Shown piece by piece: positions 12,626-25,100 of a stretch of 64,000 bases of DNA (positions within the stretch are counted from its first letter, which is position 1; every line of letters starts with the position of its first letter). This stretch comes from Alnus glutinosa (lineage: Eukaryota > Streptophyta > Magnoliopsida > Fagales > Betulaceae). The notes beneath the pieces were generated by a model that was not told the origin of the DNA, searched no databases, and saw nothing but the letters and a program-made list of their open reading frames with translations. A program made the translations under genes and the position numbers. The DNA lies in NCBI RefSeq assembly GCF_958979055.1, contig NC_084887.1:35504620-35568619 (forward strand), read 5' to 3'.

Positions 12626-12646
12626 GGTCGAAGGTCGAAGGTCGAA
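12626..12646. repeat. Three tandem GGTCGAA heptamers
   Basis: Three perfect tandem copies of GGTCGAA just downstream of a TATA-like stretch and upstream of a short ATG ORF of eight codons. Function unknown. Confidence 0.8.
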
Positions 12647-12736
12647 GCAGCAGATGGAGTACGTTCGTTATCCTCCATAATCAAAGCTAACTAATTTTCT
12701 CGGTCCTAAATTTGTAGTTTAAGGAGGTAACAAAAT

Positions 12737-12738
<2 letters not shown>

Positions 12739-12771
<33 letters not shown>
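12739..12771. repeat. CT microsatellite
   Basis: About 16 CT dinucleotide units without interruption. Such tracts are common in plant 5' leaders, but no gene follows here. Confidence 0.9.
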
Positions 12772-12774
<3 letters not shown>

Positions 12775-15700
12775 TTTGTACGATTCATCTCTGGAAATTA
12801 AGGTGGCATGGCCATGGTGTAGTTTCTATTATTTAATTATAATCTGTGTTGATGGCATGATTATTATAATTATGATTGTTTTTATATTGCACGTACGATT
12901 TGAAAGTACTCCAATATTCTGTGATGGTTGCAGATTACCATTAAATTAATTTGCGGTTTGACGATATATAAAATCATAGTGGGACTTAAAACCCATGTAA
13001 TTCAACTAGCTAGGCTCATATATTGAGCCTGCTAGAAGATCAGAATTATCATTTTATCTTGACATATGGTAGGATGGTTAATTAATTTTATTCTTTGATT
13101 TGCCTCATTTCCATACTTCGAATTCTATGATTGCCAAGCTAGCCTAATTAAATTGATCAATTCCTCAATAACATCAAAGCATTACAACTTTGTCCAAATA
13201 AGGCCTCTCTTTTTTTCCTTTTTTCTTTTTTCATGAATGAGATAGTCAATTGAATTAATGAAACCAATTAAGCAATATGAAACAACCCAAACCTCACCAA
13301 AGGGGTTGAAACAAAGCTGTCTCAAAACAAGAACAAATCAGATAAAGAGTTAACCCCAGTCCTAATCCATAAGGAAAGTGGCAAGGTTTTCCTTCAAATT
13401 GGCTAGGTCGGAGGAAAATATTTCTCAAACTCAGTTTAGCTACTAAATTGACATCTAATTCTTAGAGCACACGATTCTCACATGCATTTTTAATAAGATT
13501 AACAAAGATGTGATTCTCGGTTTATTAGACTGAATTGAAAGAATTTTTCATATATAACCTGATTTAAAGAAAAAAAATTGTCCCATTAAAAATATAGACC
13601 CCTGACATGCACCGCACACCCTTAGGAGTAATGCTAGGGACCATGAGTACTGAAACTTCCGTATGAGTTGGAGGCCAGGAATCATATTTCATATATTTAA
13701 TTAGTATAATATTTGTAAGTTGTAATTAACTTCTTCAAATAAGAGACGTACAGCCGGCGTACAAAGTTTGCACCAAAACTTAATTCTTTCATCCGAATAC
13801 GATGGAGCATATATAAAGTCGTTAGATAAGATTCTGAGTTTTAAATTCGTCAAGTATATATCATGTGTGTTTCACTTGTCAATAAAAATAATAAATTCTA
13901 GTATAGGAAGAACAGTTTTTTATTATAAGCTAATTAACTTCACATGATCAAAAGGAGATTCGAATATACTAGCTAGCATAAATGCAATTCCCACGTTGAC
14001 AAGACAAAATTGAGTGGTACTGGTAGGAGTAAAATGACTTTTACTTTACAAATTGACGTGGTACATTTATTACATCTATCATTAAATAATTAAATTAAAT
14101 TATTTTTTTATTTTTTATTTTTATTTTTTTGACATGCATGCCCACGTACACAAAAGGGAAGGATTAAATTAATTTAATTGTGATGTGGCAGTCTACATAA
14201 TACTTATCATGTGATCAATATTAAGCAATTAAATTAGATTATGACTGTTATAATACCCTAGTGTGCATTTTCTCGTAAAATTTAGCTACTGAGAGTGGGC
14301 CACATCATAATAATTAATTAGTGTTTTACATGGTTGGAAGATTGCATAGATTGCGTCTATCTAGAGGACTGGAATTCATGAAAGAAAAAAATATCAAATT
14401 AAACGTATATATATATATATATATGCCACCATGCAATTGCACTTAGCATAGACTGACTTTAATTAATTGGTGTTCTTTGCTTACTTGTCCACTGAACTTG
14501 TGCCGGCGCCTAGCTACAGCAATGCCACCAAGGCCCAAAATTGTGTACGATTTTGGTGACTCCTCTGTTTTCTTGCATATTCTTAATTTCTTAGGGGTCG
14601 TACTGGCATGGAAAGCAAAGTGATATCCATGTCACTAAACCACCAGGCTAGGGGGAGCGTGATAAGGTGGATCTCTGGAACCAGCGGAAAAGGCATGACG
14701 CAGGATGCTCAATGAATATATATATATGACATTGCCATCTGTCCATCTTGTGGGCAGTTTGGTAATTTAGAGTACGTGAAGGCCAATTCTCGTCAGATAG
14801 CACTGGTATAGTGCTATACTGTTATTCCCTCCTTAATTGTCTCTCTTGTCTTCCCTCTGTGTGTGTAAAAACTGCGTGTTTGTTGTGTGTTTGCACGTGG
14901 GTGGCGTGTGCGTCTACTCCGGCCTAGCTTCCACGTAACGCATTCTGATCTGTCCGGGCCGTTCACGTAGTAGTTCTTGACGTAACGGAAGGTAGGGGAT
15001 CAGTCAGAAACGCACGCATTCGGGTTTGGCTTTTTATCTATGCTGTCTGCTCCTTTTTAGGGTTTGGATTGGGTAGACAAAAGTGATGCATGGCTATCAG
15101 TTGGAAAGATGACATTGTGACAAGCACAAATACCAGCTTCTTTGAAGATAAAAATGGCGTTATCCAATAGGTGGAGCTCGATCACAGTCAAAAAAGCAGT
15201 TTGATTTCCTGTTTTGGTCGTCGTTTTGGAAAATTCATCGCACTAGTACTCTTCGTAGTGCAAGCATTAATCTCATTTCTTCCGGGCCCTGCATGTTGTG
15301 GTGATCCTTAATTATTAGTGACCTGAATCCCCCACCTCGTTTTCTTTTTCCATTTTTCGATCTTACTTTTTTGGGTTTTTCGTTTCTTCCTTAATTTGTT
15401 GTATTAAAAAAAAATACGGTTCGATTTTATTAAATCACATTTATCTTAAAATTTGAATTTGATAAGTATTAAAGTATGATTAAATGATTAAATTTACCTA
15501 CTCCTATTAACTTAAATTTTTAGAATAAGTGATGATTTAATTATAATAAAACGTTTGCTTGATATCATTTTAATTAAATTATGATGCTATGTGTTATACG
15601 ATATATGTTATCTGTTATTGCTTCCACTTTTATGAGTAAATGGCAATTAGTTTGATGAGATTTAATTTATCTTATAATTTATATATACCAGCTAATTAGC

Positions 15701-15926
15701 TATAGCTAGCCTATAGGCATCTTAAGAAATCAAAAATTCTTACCACAAGTTGGTTATCTTACATATATACATATTTGTTTTCCTATGGCGCTACATGACT
15801 TCACTTGCACACAAAATTCCATATATATATGACGATCGAGCATAATCTTACAACATTATCGAACCCTATATATGCTTCTAACTTTGAAAGTATTCGCGGG
15901 ATTATCTGGTACAGGTGTACACATCC

Positions 15927-15963
15927 CACGTGTCAAAGATACGACGTGGCTAAGACGCGTGGC
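15927..15963 (+). promoter_or_regulatory. Cluster of ACGT elements (ABRE-like plus CE3-like) upstream of the NPF gene
   Basis: Within 37 bp are CACGTGTC (15927-15934), GACGTGGC (15943-15950) and ACGCGTGGC (15955-15963), about 420-450 bp before the NPF start codon. The first two are G-box/ABRE cores bound by bZIP factors. The third resembles the CE3 coupling element known from ABA-responsive promoters. Promoter use is inferred from position only. Confidence 0.45.
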
Positions 15964-16379
15964 ACAAATGATCATGAGAGGTGCGCGCATCACAGAATCA
16001 AACTGCCAGGTTCTGTAATTTGCTGTTGCATGTCGACACAATTTCGTTCCCGATAACGTCGTCGTGACACCATATGTCCAAACTCTGAAAGCTAGCTAGT
16101 GGGATTAGCTTTTTCTTCTCAAATAATGCAACCATTGTTGGGAGAGCTTTAGCTTTAGTGATATGTCTAGTGTCCCATTAAGGCCATAAAGAGAAAGCCT
16201 TTAAAGACAGCGCGCTAATGAGCCAATAATTAGTGCTATTACTGCTTGTTGGTAGAGGAAGTGAATTGGTGAAAGCTACGTACTTTGCATACAGATGACA
16301 AGCTAAAAACCGATTTTGCTTCCAATATTGCCTTCTTCTTTGGCTCGGTACTGCAATATCCATTCTCTCAATTTCTCTC

Positions 16380-19300
16380 ATGGCTGGAGGTCAGAGAGCA
16401 AACGGGCTCAGCAAGTCATGCATTCTCCTAATAGGTAATTAGTTAAATGATTATGCTACCATGCATCTTTCTTTGCTCTATTTCGATCTCAATATTTTTG
16501 TATGAATGTATTAATTTAAGTTCTTATAAAACTCATATGGGAGTGTTTGATTTTCCTAGCTAATGATCTTTTTATATATATATGGTCTATAAATAGTTCT
16601 AGCTGGTCTGGAGAGGATGGCATTCAAAGGGGTGGCATCCAATCTAGTGACTTATCTCACGGATGTTGTGAAGATGAGCAACTCTTCCGCGGCCAAGACG
16701 GTCAACAGCTGGTGCGGGTTTACGTCCATGCTGCCACTGCTTGTGGCACCCCTTGCTGACTCTTATTGGGATCGCTATTCCACCATATTGACCTCTTCTG
16801 TCCTCTATGTTGCTGTGAGTATAACTCAGTAATCGTGATCTATTCTTCCATAAATCGTTAATCTTTTGTTGTTCATCGTCGTCCTTATCATCTTTATTGC
16901 TGTTGATCATGCATATATGTAACATTGTTATTGGCGTTGGTGTCGTTGTTATTATTGTTACTATTATTATTAATTAATGCTGCGACATTTAGGCATGAAT
17001 ATTGTCTTATTAAGGTTGTGGCTGATGATTTAAAGGCTTTAAATTAAAGATGATTAGATGAAGCATTAGGATAATGGAGACTGAGTCATCACCATTCACC
17101 ACCCTATTGAATTAATTATAAAATTACTATCCCTTAGAGTTTGATTTGCAGGTCAAATTTTTTGTGGTCGATCGTCAATATTGATTTATTTTTGTGATGA
17201 TGAAGAAGGGCCATCTTTTATATATATATATCAGAACTATGTCACCAAGCCTATTTAATTATACCACGATCTGATAATTTTGAGGATATTATACATAATG
17301 GCATTATGACAGGTGAATCGGTGATAGTACGTGATTGCATGAATTTTGGTTCAAGAAAAGTTGTTATAATTGCGGGCAGCCGACATATGGGCCGGCCGCA
17401 GAAATAAATTAATAAGATGGCTGGTAGCTTATGAATTAACTTTGATTAACGGGCCGGAAGGTAAATATTAAAAAGATGTTTTCTTTTATATATGCATGGT
17501 TAAATTTCACTACCAATCAATCACTGTTTTCTCCACCATGTATATTTTTGTAAGTGGGGTGAAGGGATACTGTGGTTCATAGTTAATTATGTCAAGGATA
17601 TCATTGTTTAATGGTATCAAAATCAAAGGTTAATCTTTTTGTAAAGCCAACATTGTTTTTTATTGCTTTTTTGGTTACTTACATTGACAAGAAAAATAAA
17701 TTATATTCATTAACTGGATGCAATTCGGGTACCGACACGACAAGTGAGCTCCGTAATTCTCTCCTTCTCTTTGTGAGGGTCTAATTTGAATTGTACTCTA
17801 ATATATTGTAGGAATTTCGATCCAACAAAAAGGCTGCTAAAAAACATGACTAATAATAAGTTGTATGAACGAGATAAATTATTATATTTTGTTCTTCATA
17901 GATATGTATATGTTTTCACTTTTAGGGGCTTATGGCATTGACATCAACAGCGCTGGCATTGGCATGGTCTCCTAGGAACGAAGCAAGGTCGTCGTCTTCA
18001 CTTCTCTTGTGGTCTCTGTACTTAATTTCAATAGGCCAAGGTGGATATAACCCATCTCTGCAAGCCTTTGGAGCAGATCAACTTGACGAGGAAGAGGAAT
18101 TGCCCTGCAGCAAAGACGATCACAAGTCCAAAAAAAAGAGTTTATTCTTCCAGTGGTGGTATTTTGGTGTTTGCAGTGGAAGCCTAATGGGTGTCACGTT
18201 TATGTCTTACATCCAAGATACCTTTGGTTGGGTACTGGGGTTTGCCATTCCCATGATAGCAATGCTTACATCGGTTGCCCTTTTCTCTGGTGGAAGCCGG
18301 CTGTATATGTATAAAGGGAATGAGGCTATCTGCAATATTAAGCCCTTTGAGAGCATAGTTCAAGCTTTTAAGGCCATCAAATCTAAATTCCTGAGTTGTG
18401 GAATATTCCCATCGTCAAGTTATAAATCTGCAGATAAGGTCGAGCTAGAGTAAGTTTTTTGTGTGCGCAATTCTACTCATTTATGTTAAAATTAATTAAA
18501 TAATTAAATTTATCAATTTTTTATCTGTTTAAGCTTTTGAGATAAGTGATGATTTAACATGATATCGTAACAGAGATCTTGAATACGAATCATGTTTTCA
18601 TCTTTCACATCGATCTCATTTTAATTAAATATTTCACGTGTTGGGTCTCACTTATTAATTAAGGAGTTTGAGCCTACACGCAGGGAATGAGACAAAAACT
18701 ATTATGAACAGGGCTAGGGGCCAAAAAAAATTGTTGCTAGGAGTCAATAAGCTTTTTTTTTTTTTTTTTACCTTCAAATTTTTTTGTTCTTAGAACTTGG
18801 AGGGGGCATGGCTATAGTACCTGTCCCCGCTCTTCCGTCCCTGCTTACACATGAAAGGGAGTGTTCCCGGCCTTTCCTATAGCTTAAAGTTTGTAGGCTT
18901 CAACAGAAACCTCTTAGTTTGATGACAATTGTTGCTTTTTTGCAGGCTTCAAGATCAGAAACCTCTTTGTCGTGAAGAGTTTGACAGCAAAAAGGGGTTG
19001 GAAGAGAACCGGCCGGCCAGAACTGGTGTACCCATGCATGAAAATGCGAAGGTGGTGCTGCGGCTCTTGCCCATATGGACAATGCTTCTAATGTTTGCTG
19101 TAATTTTCCAACAACCTGCGACCTTCTTTACTAAACAAGGTATGACAATGAAGAGGAACATTGGAAGCAACTTCAAGATCCCACCAGCCACGTTGCAGAG
19201 TGCCATTACACTGTCTATAATTCTCCTAATGCCTCTATATGAAAAAATCTTGATCCCCATAACACAGCTGGTAACTTGTGATGAAAAGGGTATCAGTGTG

Positions 19301-19795
19301 ATGAAAAGAATGGGGATAGGGATGTTTCTATCAGTCATAGCCATGGTGATTGCAGCCATTGTCGAAACAACGAGGCTACAGATGAGCAGAAAAATGGGAA
19401 ATCTTGGATCACAATCAGAAACGGTGCCACTGAGCATATTTTGGCTGCTGCCCCAATACATTCTCTTAGGCATTTCAGACATTTTCACTGTTGTTGGGAT
19501 GCAGGAGTTCTTTTACAATGAAGTCCCCATTAGAATGAGAACCATGGGGTTTGCTCTATACACAAGTGTTTTTGGCGTGGGAAGCTACTTGAGTGCCATA
19601 TCAATTTCGCTCGTGGAAATCTTTACCAGTTCAAAAGGAAAGCACAGCTGGTTCTCGGACAACATGAATGAAGCTTGCCTTGACAAATACTACTGGCTTC
19701 TAGCCTTGTTAAGCGCATTGAGCTTGCTCTTGTACATAATTTTGTGCCAGTGTTACAAAAGCAGGACTGAATTGGAGAACGAAAACTGTAAATAA
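16380..19795 (+). CDS. NPF5.8/5.9: NRT1/PTR family (NPF5.8/5.9-like) transporter
   Basis: Proton-coupled MFS transporter family; members carry nitrate, peptides, hormones or other solutes, and the substrate cannot be read from this sequence. Four exons, 16380-16434, 16597-16814, 17926-18449 and 18946-19795, join in frame to 548 residues, usual for NPF. Start: ATG at 16380, the only one that lets the 55-bp first exon ([19 protein letters not shown]) splice in phase. Landmarks are [20 protein letters not shown] in TM1, [20 protein letters not shown] in TM2-3, [31 protein letters not shown], and [20 protein letters not shown] near TM10-11. The usual ExxER proton-coupling motif of TM1 reads AGLER here, so the first Glu is missing while the second Glu and Arg remain. 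I recall similar TM1 text from the NPF5.8/5.9 branch, but this is unverified. An ABRE-like cluster lies upstream. Confidence 0.9.
18480..18690 (+). repeat. Dispersed repeat copy inside NPF intron 3
   Basis: Contains gagataagtgatgattta, a degenerate aacagagatcttgaat stretch, and gttgggtctcacttatta. The same order of motifs occurs, inverted, in the tandem duplication at 42498-42985, and part of it at 15477-15570. The class is uncertain (an LTR fragment or SINE-like repeat). Confidence 0.55.
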
Positions 19796-20657
19796 GGTGT
19801 TTCTTTTGAGTTTGAACACACTTCTTTGTTAATATTCGTTTTGGTTTGAATGCTATATAGAATATGTTATTTCTGCCCAAGTGCTTCAAATAGGTGGATT
19901 CTTTGCTACAAAAATTTTGGTCTTTAGCTAGAGACCAAATTTCTCGGCAACGATCTAAAAGTCGTCGCTGATAACTAGTCATTAGCCACAATATTTTGCT
20001 GCAGTACTCACTAATGACCCATATTTTGTGGAAGAATTCTCAAGCTACTCAACCTTCCTTCTCCATGTTCTCTCTCATTACCCCAGAGTTTATAAAGATT
20101 TTAAATTTAAGACTTCCGTTTATTTTTCTTTCAAATAAATAACAAAAATGACATGAAAAATACAATTATGTCATTCTTATTAAAAAATAAATAAATAAAC
20201 CAAATTAAAGAGGCGCTACAAGCCCCCCTTTGTTGGGCGTCTAGTTGGCTTGAGACCACCCTAATTTTTTATTTTTTATTTTTTTTATATCAACTTCCTA
20301 AACTAGTTAGCCTATAGGCAGCTTATTTTCGAACCAAACCCGGTAGCGTATATGCTATTTAAGCTGTCATGTCATTTTAAATTTTTAAATGATGTGGCAC
20401 TATATACACCGTTAAATGATGTAAAATTTAATCTAGATCATGAAATGATCCATCTCAATTTCACTCAAAATGGCAAGGATCCTATTTCGAATTTAGACAA
20501 GTGCTACCCCTAATCCCAGCTCTATTTGCCTCTCATGAGTCTCATCCAACCCCTAGCCTCCTCCTACTTACTCATGAAACCCTAATATCAAAACGCCCTC
20601 TAGCTATTACAACAATGGTTACAGAGACATGCACACTAACAATCCAAAGAAGAAGTA
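19796..20657. other. Intergenic region after the NPF gene
   Basis: NPF 3' flank, then AT-rich DNA without recognisable elements. A pyrimidine-rich stretch just before 20657 leads into the F-box fragment. Confidence 0.5.
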
Positions 20658-20960
20658 TTGGATTCCAAGGCAGTTGCTAAGATCGTTGATGATTGGTATC
20701 TCCCAAACTCTCTTTGGACAAAAATCCTCCTAAGACTGCCCCTGGTTCTCCTAATCACACTTCGGTGCATCTCCAAGCGCTGGCTCTCTCTTATCTCGGA
20801 CCCTTGTATTCGCTCGCTCGATCCTACATCTCTCGCTTCAACGCCTTACCCTCATGGAGTCTCCTTAACCAACTCATATCTAATCTACCTGCAGACCCAA
20901 GGACAAGTGGGTTCATACGAGGTGACAATGAATCGCATAATCCCTAAATATTGGAATTAA
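20658..20960 (+). pseudogene. F-box gene fragment (5' part only)
   Basis: One frame encodes LPNSLWTKILLRLPLVLLIT followed by LRCISKRWLSLISDP, a clear F-box signature (LPxxL, ILxRLP, SKRWxxLISDP) of the kind that docks proteins to SKP1 in SCF ubiquitin ligases. There is no in-frame ATG; upstream ATGs at 20614 and 20629 are in other frames. After the F-box the frame soon reaches a stop at 20960 and no kelch, LRR or FBA region follows. This is best read as a truncated, frameshifted relic. A very short F-box-only protein is possible but unlikely without a start codon. Confidence 0.6.
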
Positions 20961-22119
20961 GTAGCTGGTCGCCTTGCTGTCATAGAGTCGAGCAACGGGC
21001 TATTGTTATTTCATGTCAAGAAGAAAGCAAAACATTTTAGCAAGAAGTAGAGAAATTCCAGAATTGAATCAAACCGGTTTCAGGCCGCAAAATGGGATGG
21101 CTGAACCAAAAGGAATTTTCTAATCTTTTTCTATATGCACAGTTCCAGCCAAAAAGTTAATGTTTCCTTGAAAGGTTTAGAACAACATATATATAGACAA
21201 TAGTGTAGGTCGGACTAGCAATCCGTTTTGGCAAATTGGATGCGGGTCAACCCGCCAATCCATTAAGGATCAACTGAAAACAACTCATTTAGCTAAACAA
21301 GTCAAACCATTCAACCTGGACACGACCCGCTTGACCTATTTATACCCAAAAGCAACATATTTAACCCATTTAACATAACCCAACTTAAAATATCTGACAT
21401 GTTTCAACTTATATTTATTATATAAAAAATATATATACTTTAATAATGAGGTCAAGCAGCTTGACTCGTTTATGACCCAAATTCATTTATGCCAAACCCT
21501 AACCCTTTAATGTCGTGTCAAATTCGCAGATCGTGTCAAAAATTATCAGTATTAATTTCAAAATACAGGGATGTAATGCTTTTCAACAAGTTGCCCCTTC
21601 TTATTAAGGTGGCATAATCGCGATAAAGATGATAGTCACAATTGTACATACGAGTAATGCTAAAAACCCCATTTTTACCTCACATTGTTGACATAGTAAT
21701 CCAAACCAATTCTTGAATCAATTGTTGATAAAAAAATAAAAAAAATAATAATAATAAATAATAAATAATAAATAATAATAATAATAAAAGGGCTAGTTAA
21801 AAATGTCACTTCAACATAATAATGGTGGAACCAAAATATAGTTTATCGCATTACTTTTCACGTACTGCTACTAAAAAAATTTAGTAGAAGACTTTTCTGC
21901 ATAAGCATAATTTGTTTCTGTTGAATAATACGATATAAGCTTTCATAATTGAAAAACTACTCAATCAGTTGGTGAATTGGTAAAATACCTCAACAATGCA
22001 GACTTTGAAATTGGTTGTACCCTACTAAAAAGAGCTATAGTTTACAACAAAAACAAAACAAGCCAACAAAAACTTTTCAATCAAGAAATTTAAAGTGAAA
22101 AAAGTCGCTCTATGCTATC
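20961..22119. other. Intergenic region between F-box relic and eIF2-alpha
   Basis: Positions about 21190-21560 carry repeated phrases such as gggtcaacccgcc, gacacgacccgc and cgtgtcaaat. Such text is typical of a widespread plant repeat and probably a decayed transposon. An ATA/AAT-rich simple repeat lies at about 21725-21790. The final ~150 bp are the 3' flank of eIF2-alpha. Confidence 0.5.
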
Positions 22120-25100
22120 TCACTCTGTAATGCCAGGAACAGCATTCTCCACATCAACTTCTCCCATACCTGTGTCTTCCTCTTCTTCACTATCCTCATC
22201 ACCACTAATTTCTTCATTATCCTCACGTAGCTTGGCCATGTGCTCAGCAAGTAGTTTATCATCTCGTTCACTCACCTATATTAATGCACCATATTAGACA
22301 AAACAAAACAAAAAAAAAAAAAAAAAGAATTGCAAGTTGCTGGGTGTGGAAAAATCTATTTGGACAAAAACATTGCCAACCTACAGTGTCTAGAAAAATA
22401 CATCAAGTTCTGGAGTTCTTCTATAAGATGTCAAATGAATTCAAAGTCCTTTGGATGTCCAAAACAAATAGCAAAATCAACATTAATTTTAAAAGTAAGA
22501 GCAACACTCACTGCTCTGGACGCCTCCTTCACGATGAGTTTCCCCTTTTGCTTTTCTATTGCTTCAGTGCAAACTTCAATTGCTCTGTTGAGAACTGAAA
22601 TTCCTTGCTCCTAGTCAATCCAAAAAAGGAAGTCTATCTCATTAGAAATTACAAGCCCCCAACCAGTAGAATACTACAAAACTGCTCCAAAAAGGTTGAC
22701 CGTTCCTATGCTTCCAGCTTGGTAAAAGAGTTGGCATGTTTAATTATAAGATGTAATCTTGAGAACTTCCCATTGGCGCAAGGGGGGACAATGAAAAGAA
22801 ATGAATGATTAAAAATGTAACAAAGCAAAAGAACCAGTGAACCCAAATCCTAATATTTGACCACAACATTAAAACACAAAAATTAACTGACATAATTTTT
22901 TTCTTCCTATTTTTTTTTTTACTGGCAAGTATGAAGCAAGACATCCCCTTGCCTCAAGTAAAGTTTATACAGATGCACACCGTATTGAATTAGCTTACTA
23001 GTTTAAATAACAATCAAATTAATTTCCCTCAATTTGTATAGGATACAGGGCTAAAAATAAAATATCAAATAAACACTCATGTGAGGGTTTGCACAAAACC
23101 TTGTCAAGAGTCTGAGTGGTAAGAACATAAAGTGGAGGAGCAACCAATTTAATTTTCACAGGACATTCATCATTGCCAGCAGCTTCAGCTTTCCGCATGG
23201 CATCCTGCAGGGACAAAGATTAGAACACGTGTAACCAGGATAGCACTTTGCAACTTAAAAATAGCTTAAAAAGATCAAAAAAAAAAAAAAAAAACATTAA
23301 AGTCTAAAAATAGGCGCACATCAACAAAAGAACAAAAATAAGACCTTGATGTGAAGAACACCATCAAACTGGAAGCATTTCATTTCAATGTCAGCCCGAA
23401 TCTTCAATGGTTGTGGGGTCATCCTTCTCCTAATATTTTTTACCAGAGCTTCTTTCACATCCTCCGACATAGCAGGAACCACCTTAGTCACCTGTAAAAA
23501 CAATATGTAAAGTGGCTTTAGTCATCAACACGAAGATTGTGCAATAACACCTTACACACACAACAAATTTACCTCCTTTCCATCAGGGCCAATTTCTTTG
23601 ACTTCGCGGGTAAGAGAATTCAGAACAGAATCAGGATCCGTCACAATTATTTTGAATGCCTGCGCATTAAGCAGATTAGATCCCCAACTGCAAATTTAGA
23701 AGATAAAAAATTAACTCCAAAAGTAGTGAAAATTCTTACCTCAAAAGCATGACCATATTTCCGGTTCCGGTATAAAGGCCAGCCTACATGGATATACAGA
23801 TCCTGAAACAGGAAATTTCCATTTAGTAATAACCATCGAAAAGAATTGAAAAAATATGTAAGCACCACCATCAATCAATAGTTTGGTTAGACATGCGATA
23901 TTGAAAATATTCGAGTACCAAACCAGAAAAAGATCTCAGGCTTTATGGAGCTTGGCAACAACTATGAATTATAAGAAAAGATAGAATGGTATGGCTGAAA
24001 AAATTATAAAGATAGAGCAAGATCTCATCTTGGTCTATAAAAATGCAATTTTGTTGTACGCCCAATAAACAGAGTATTCTACGCGCCCACACACACACAT
24101 ATGCAAACAAACAGGAAATCCCAAATCAAGTTTACAGCTTAAACCAAAACTGGAGAACTTATATGCACATAATGGCAGGTTGCTTACAAGGGATTCAAGC
24201 AGCAATTAATCCTAAATCAAATTCACAGCTTAAACAAAAACTGGAGAACTTATGTGCGCATAATGGCAGGTTAATGGGTTCAACCAGCAATGCATTCTCT
24301 CTTGCACAAATACATAGTCAATGCTACATAGCGATGCATCCATGGAAGCAACTGCAAGTTGCCAACAGAGAACCACCCAAAACAGGCAGTAGAATGATTC
24401 TAATTCCAACTAAGTGTCAACCTCCCCAAGCGATATTGATGCCCAGTCTTACCATATTTTGAAATCTACCAATTAAGCAAGTGATGCAACAGTGAAACTG
24501 CTCCAACCAGCAGAAAACAATGGTAATTTAACCAGAATACTTGTAGGCAGAGTATCAATTTCATTGCGCTTCATCTTCACATTAACTCTAATTGCACAAT
24601 CAAGGCCCGCACCCCCAAAGATCTCTTTCTTAAATCAATAGTACCCTTCCCCAAATTATTGCCCCCATAGACATCCAGGCCTATAAGTATTTTGCTTGGT
24701 CGAGGGAAACTACTCTTTTTTGAAAACTCAGGAAACATAGAAAACAGCATACTCAAATTCTATTATGTCACTTCTCTTCAGTTTTCTCAGAACCCAAACA
24801 ATCAAACAAGGGAGAACTCAAGCAGAAACAAAACCGTAACCCCAAAACCAATAGTCATATCAACTAAATACGAGTCATATAATACATCTTTTTTTTTTTC
24901 TTTGATAAGTAATAAAAGTTTTATTGTCTTTGTGAGGATGTTCTCTCAATTTTCCTCAAAACCAGACAGATAAGTATCAAACCCGAAGTTGTTGATTGTT
25001 TCTTTTACCTCTTTTATGTTCTCAAAGCACCGAGGGAGTGTGTAAAGTTTAAATTCTAGAAACAGAACTCCGAGCTAAATTTGTTAAACCATTAACATCA

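Larger units (their letters stand above)
8402..16379. other. Large gene-free region between MTP12 and the NPF gene
   Basis: About 8 kb with no ORF that I can assign. The start is the MTP12 5' flank and the last ~500 bp the NPF promoter. The interior holds a palindromic element (9450-9616), a CTT/T-rich microsatellite (10968-11021), and a ~500-bp block at about 11640-12180 with repeated, moderately GC-richer text on a ggtcgac/ggccgacc theme that looks like transposon debris. It also holds three GGTCGAA units (12626-12646) and a CT microsatellite (12739-12771). The stretch around 12580-12780 (TATA-like run, short leader, CT tract) resembles a core promoter and leader but no coding exon follows. 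Part of a dispersed repeat lies at about 15477-15570. Confidence 0.55.
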
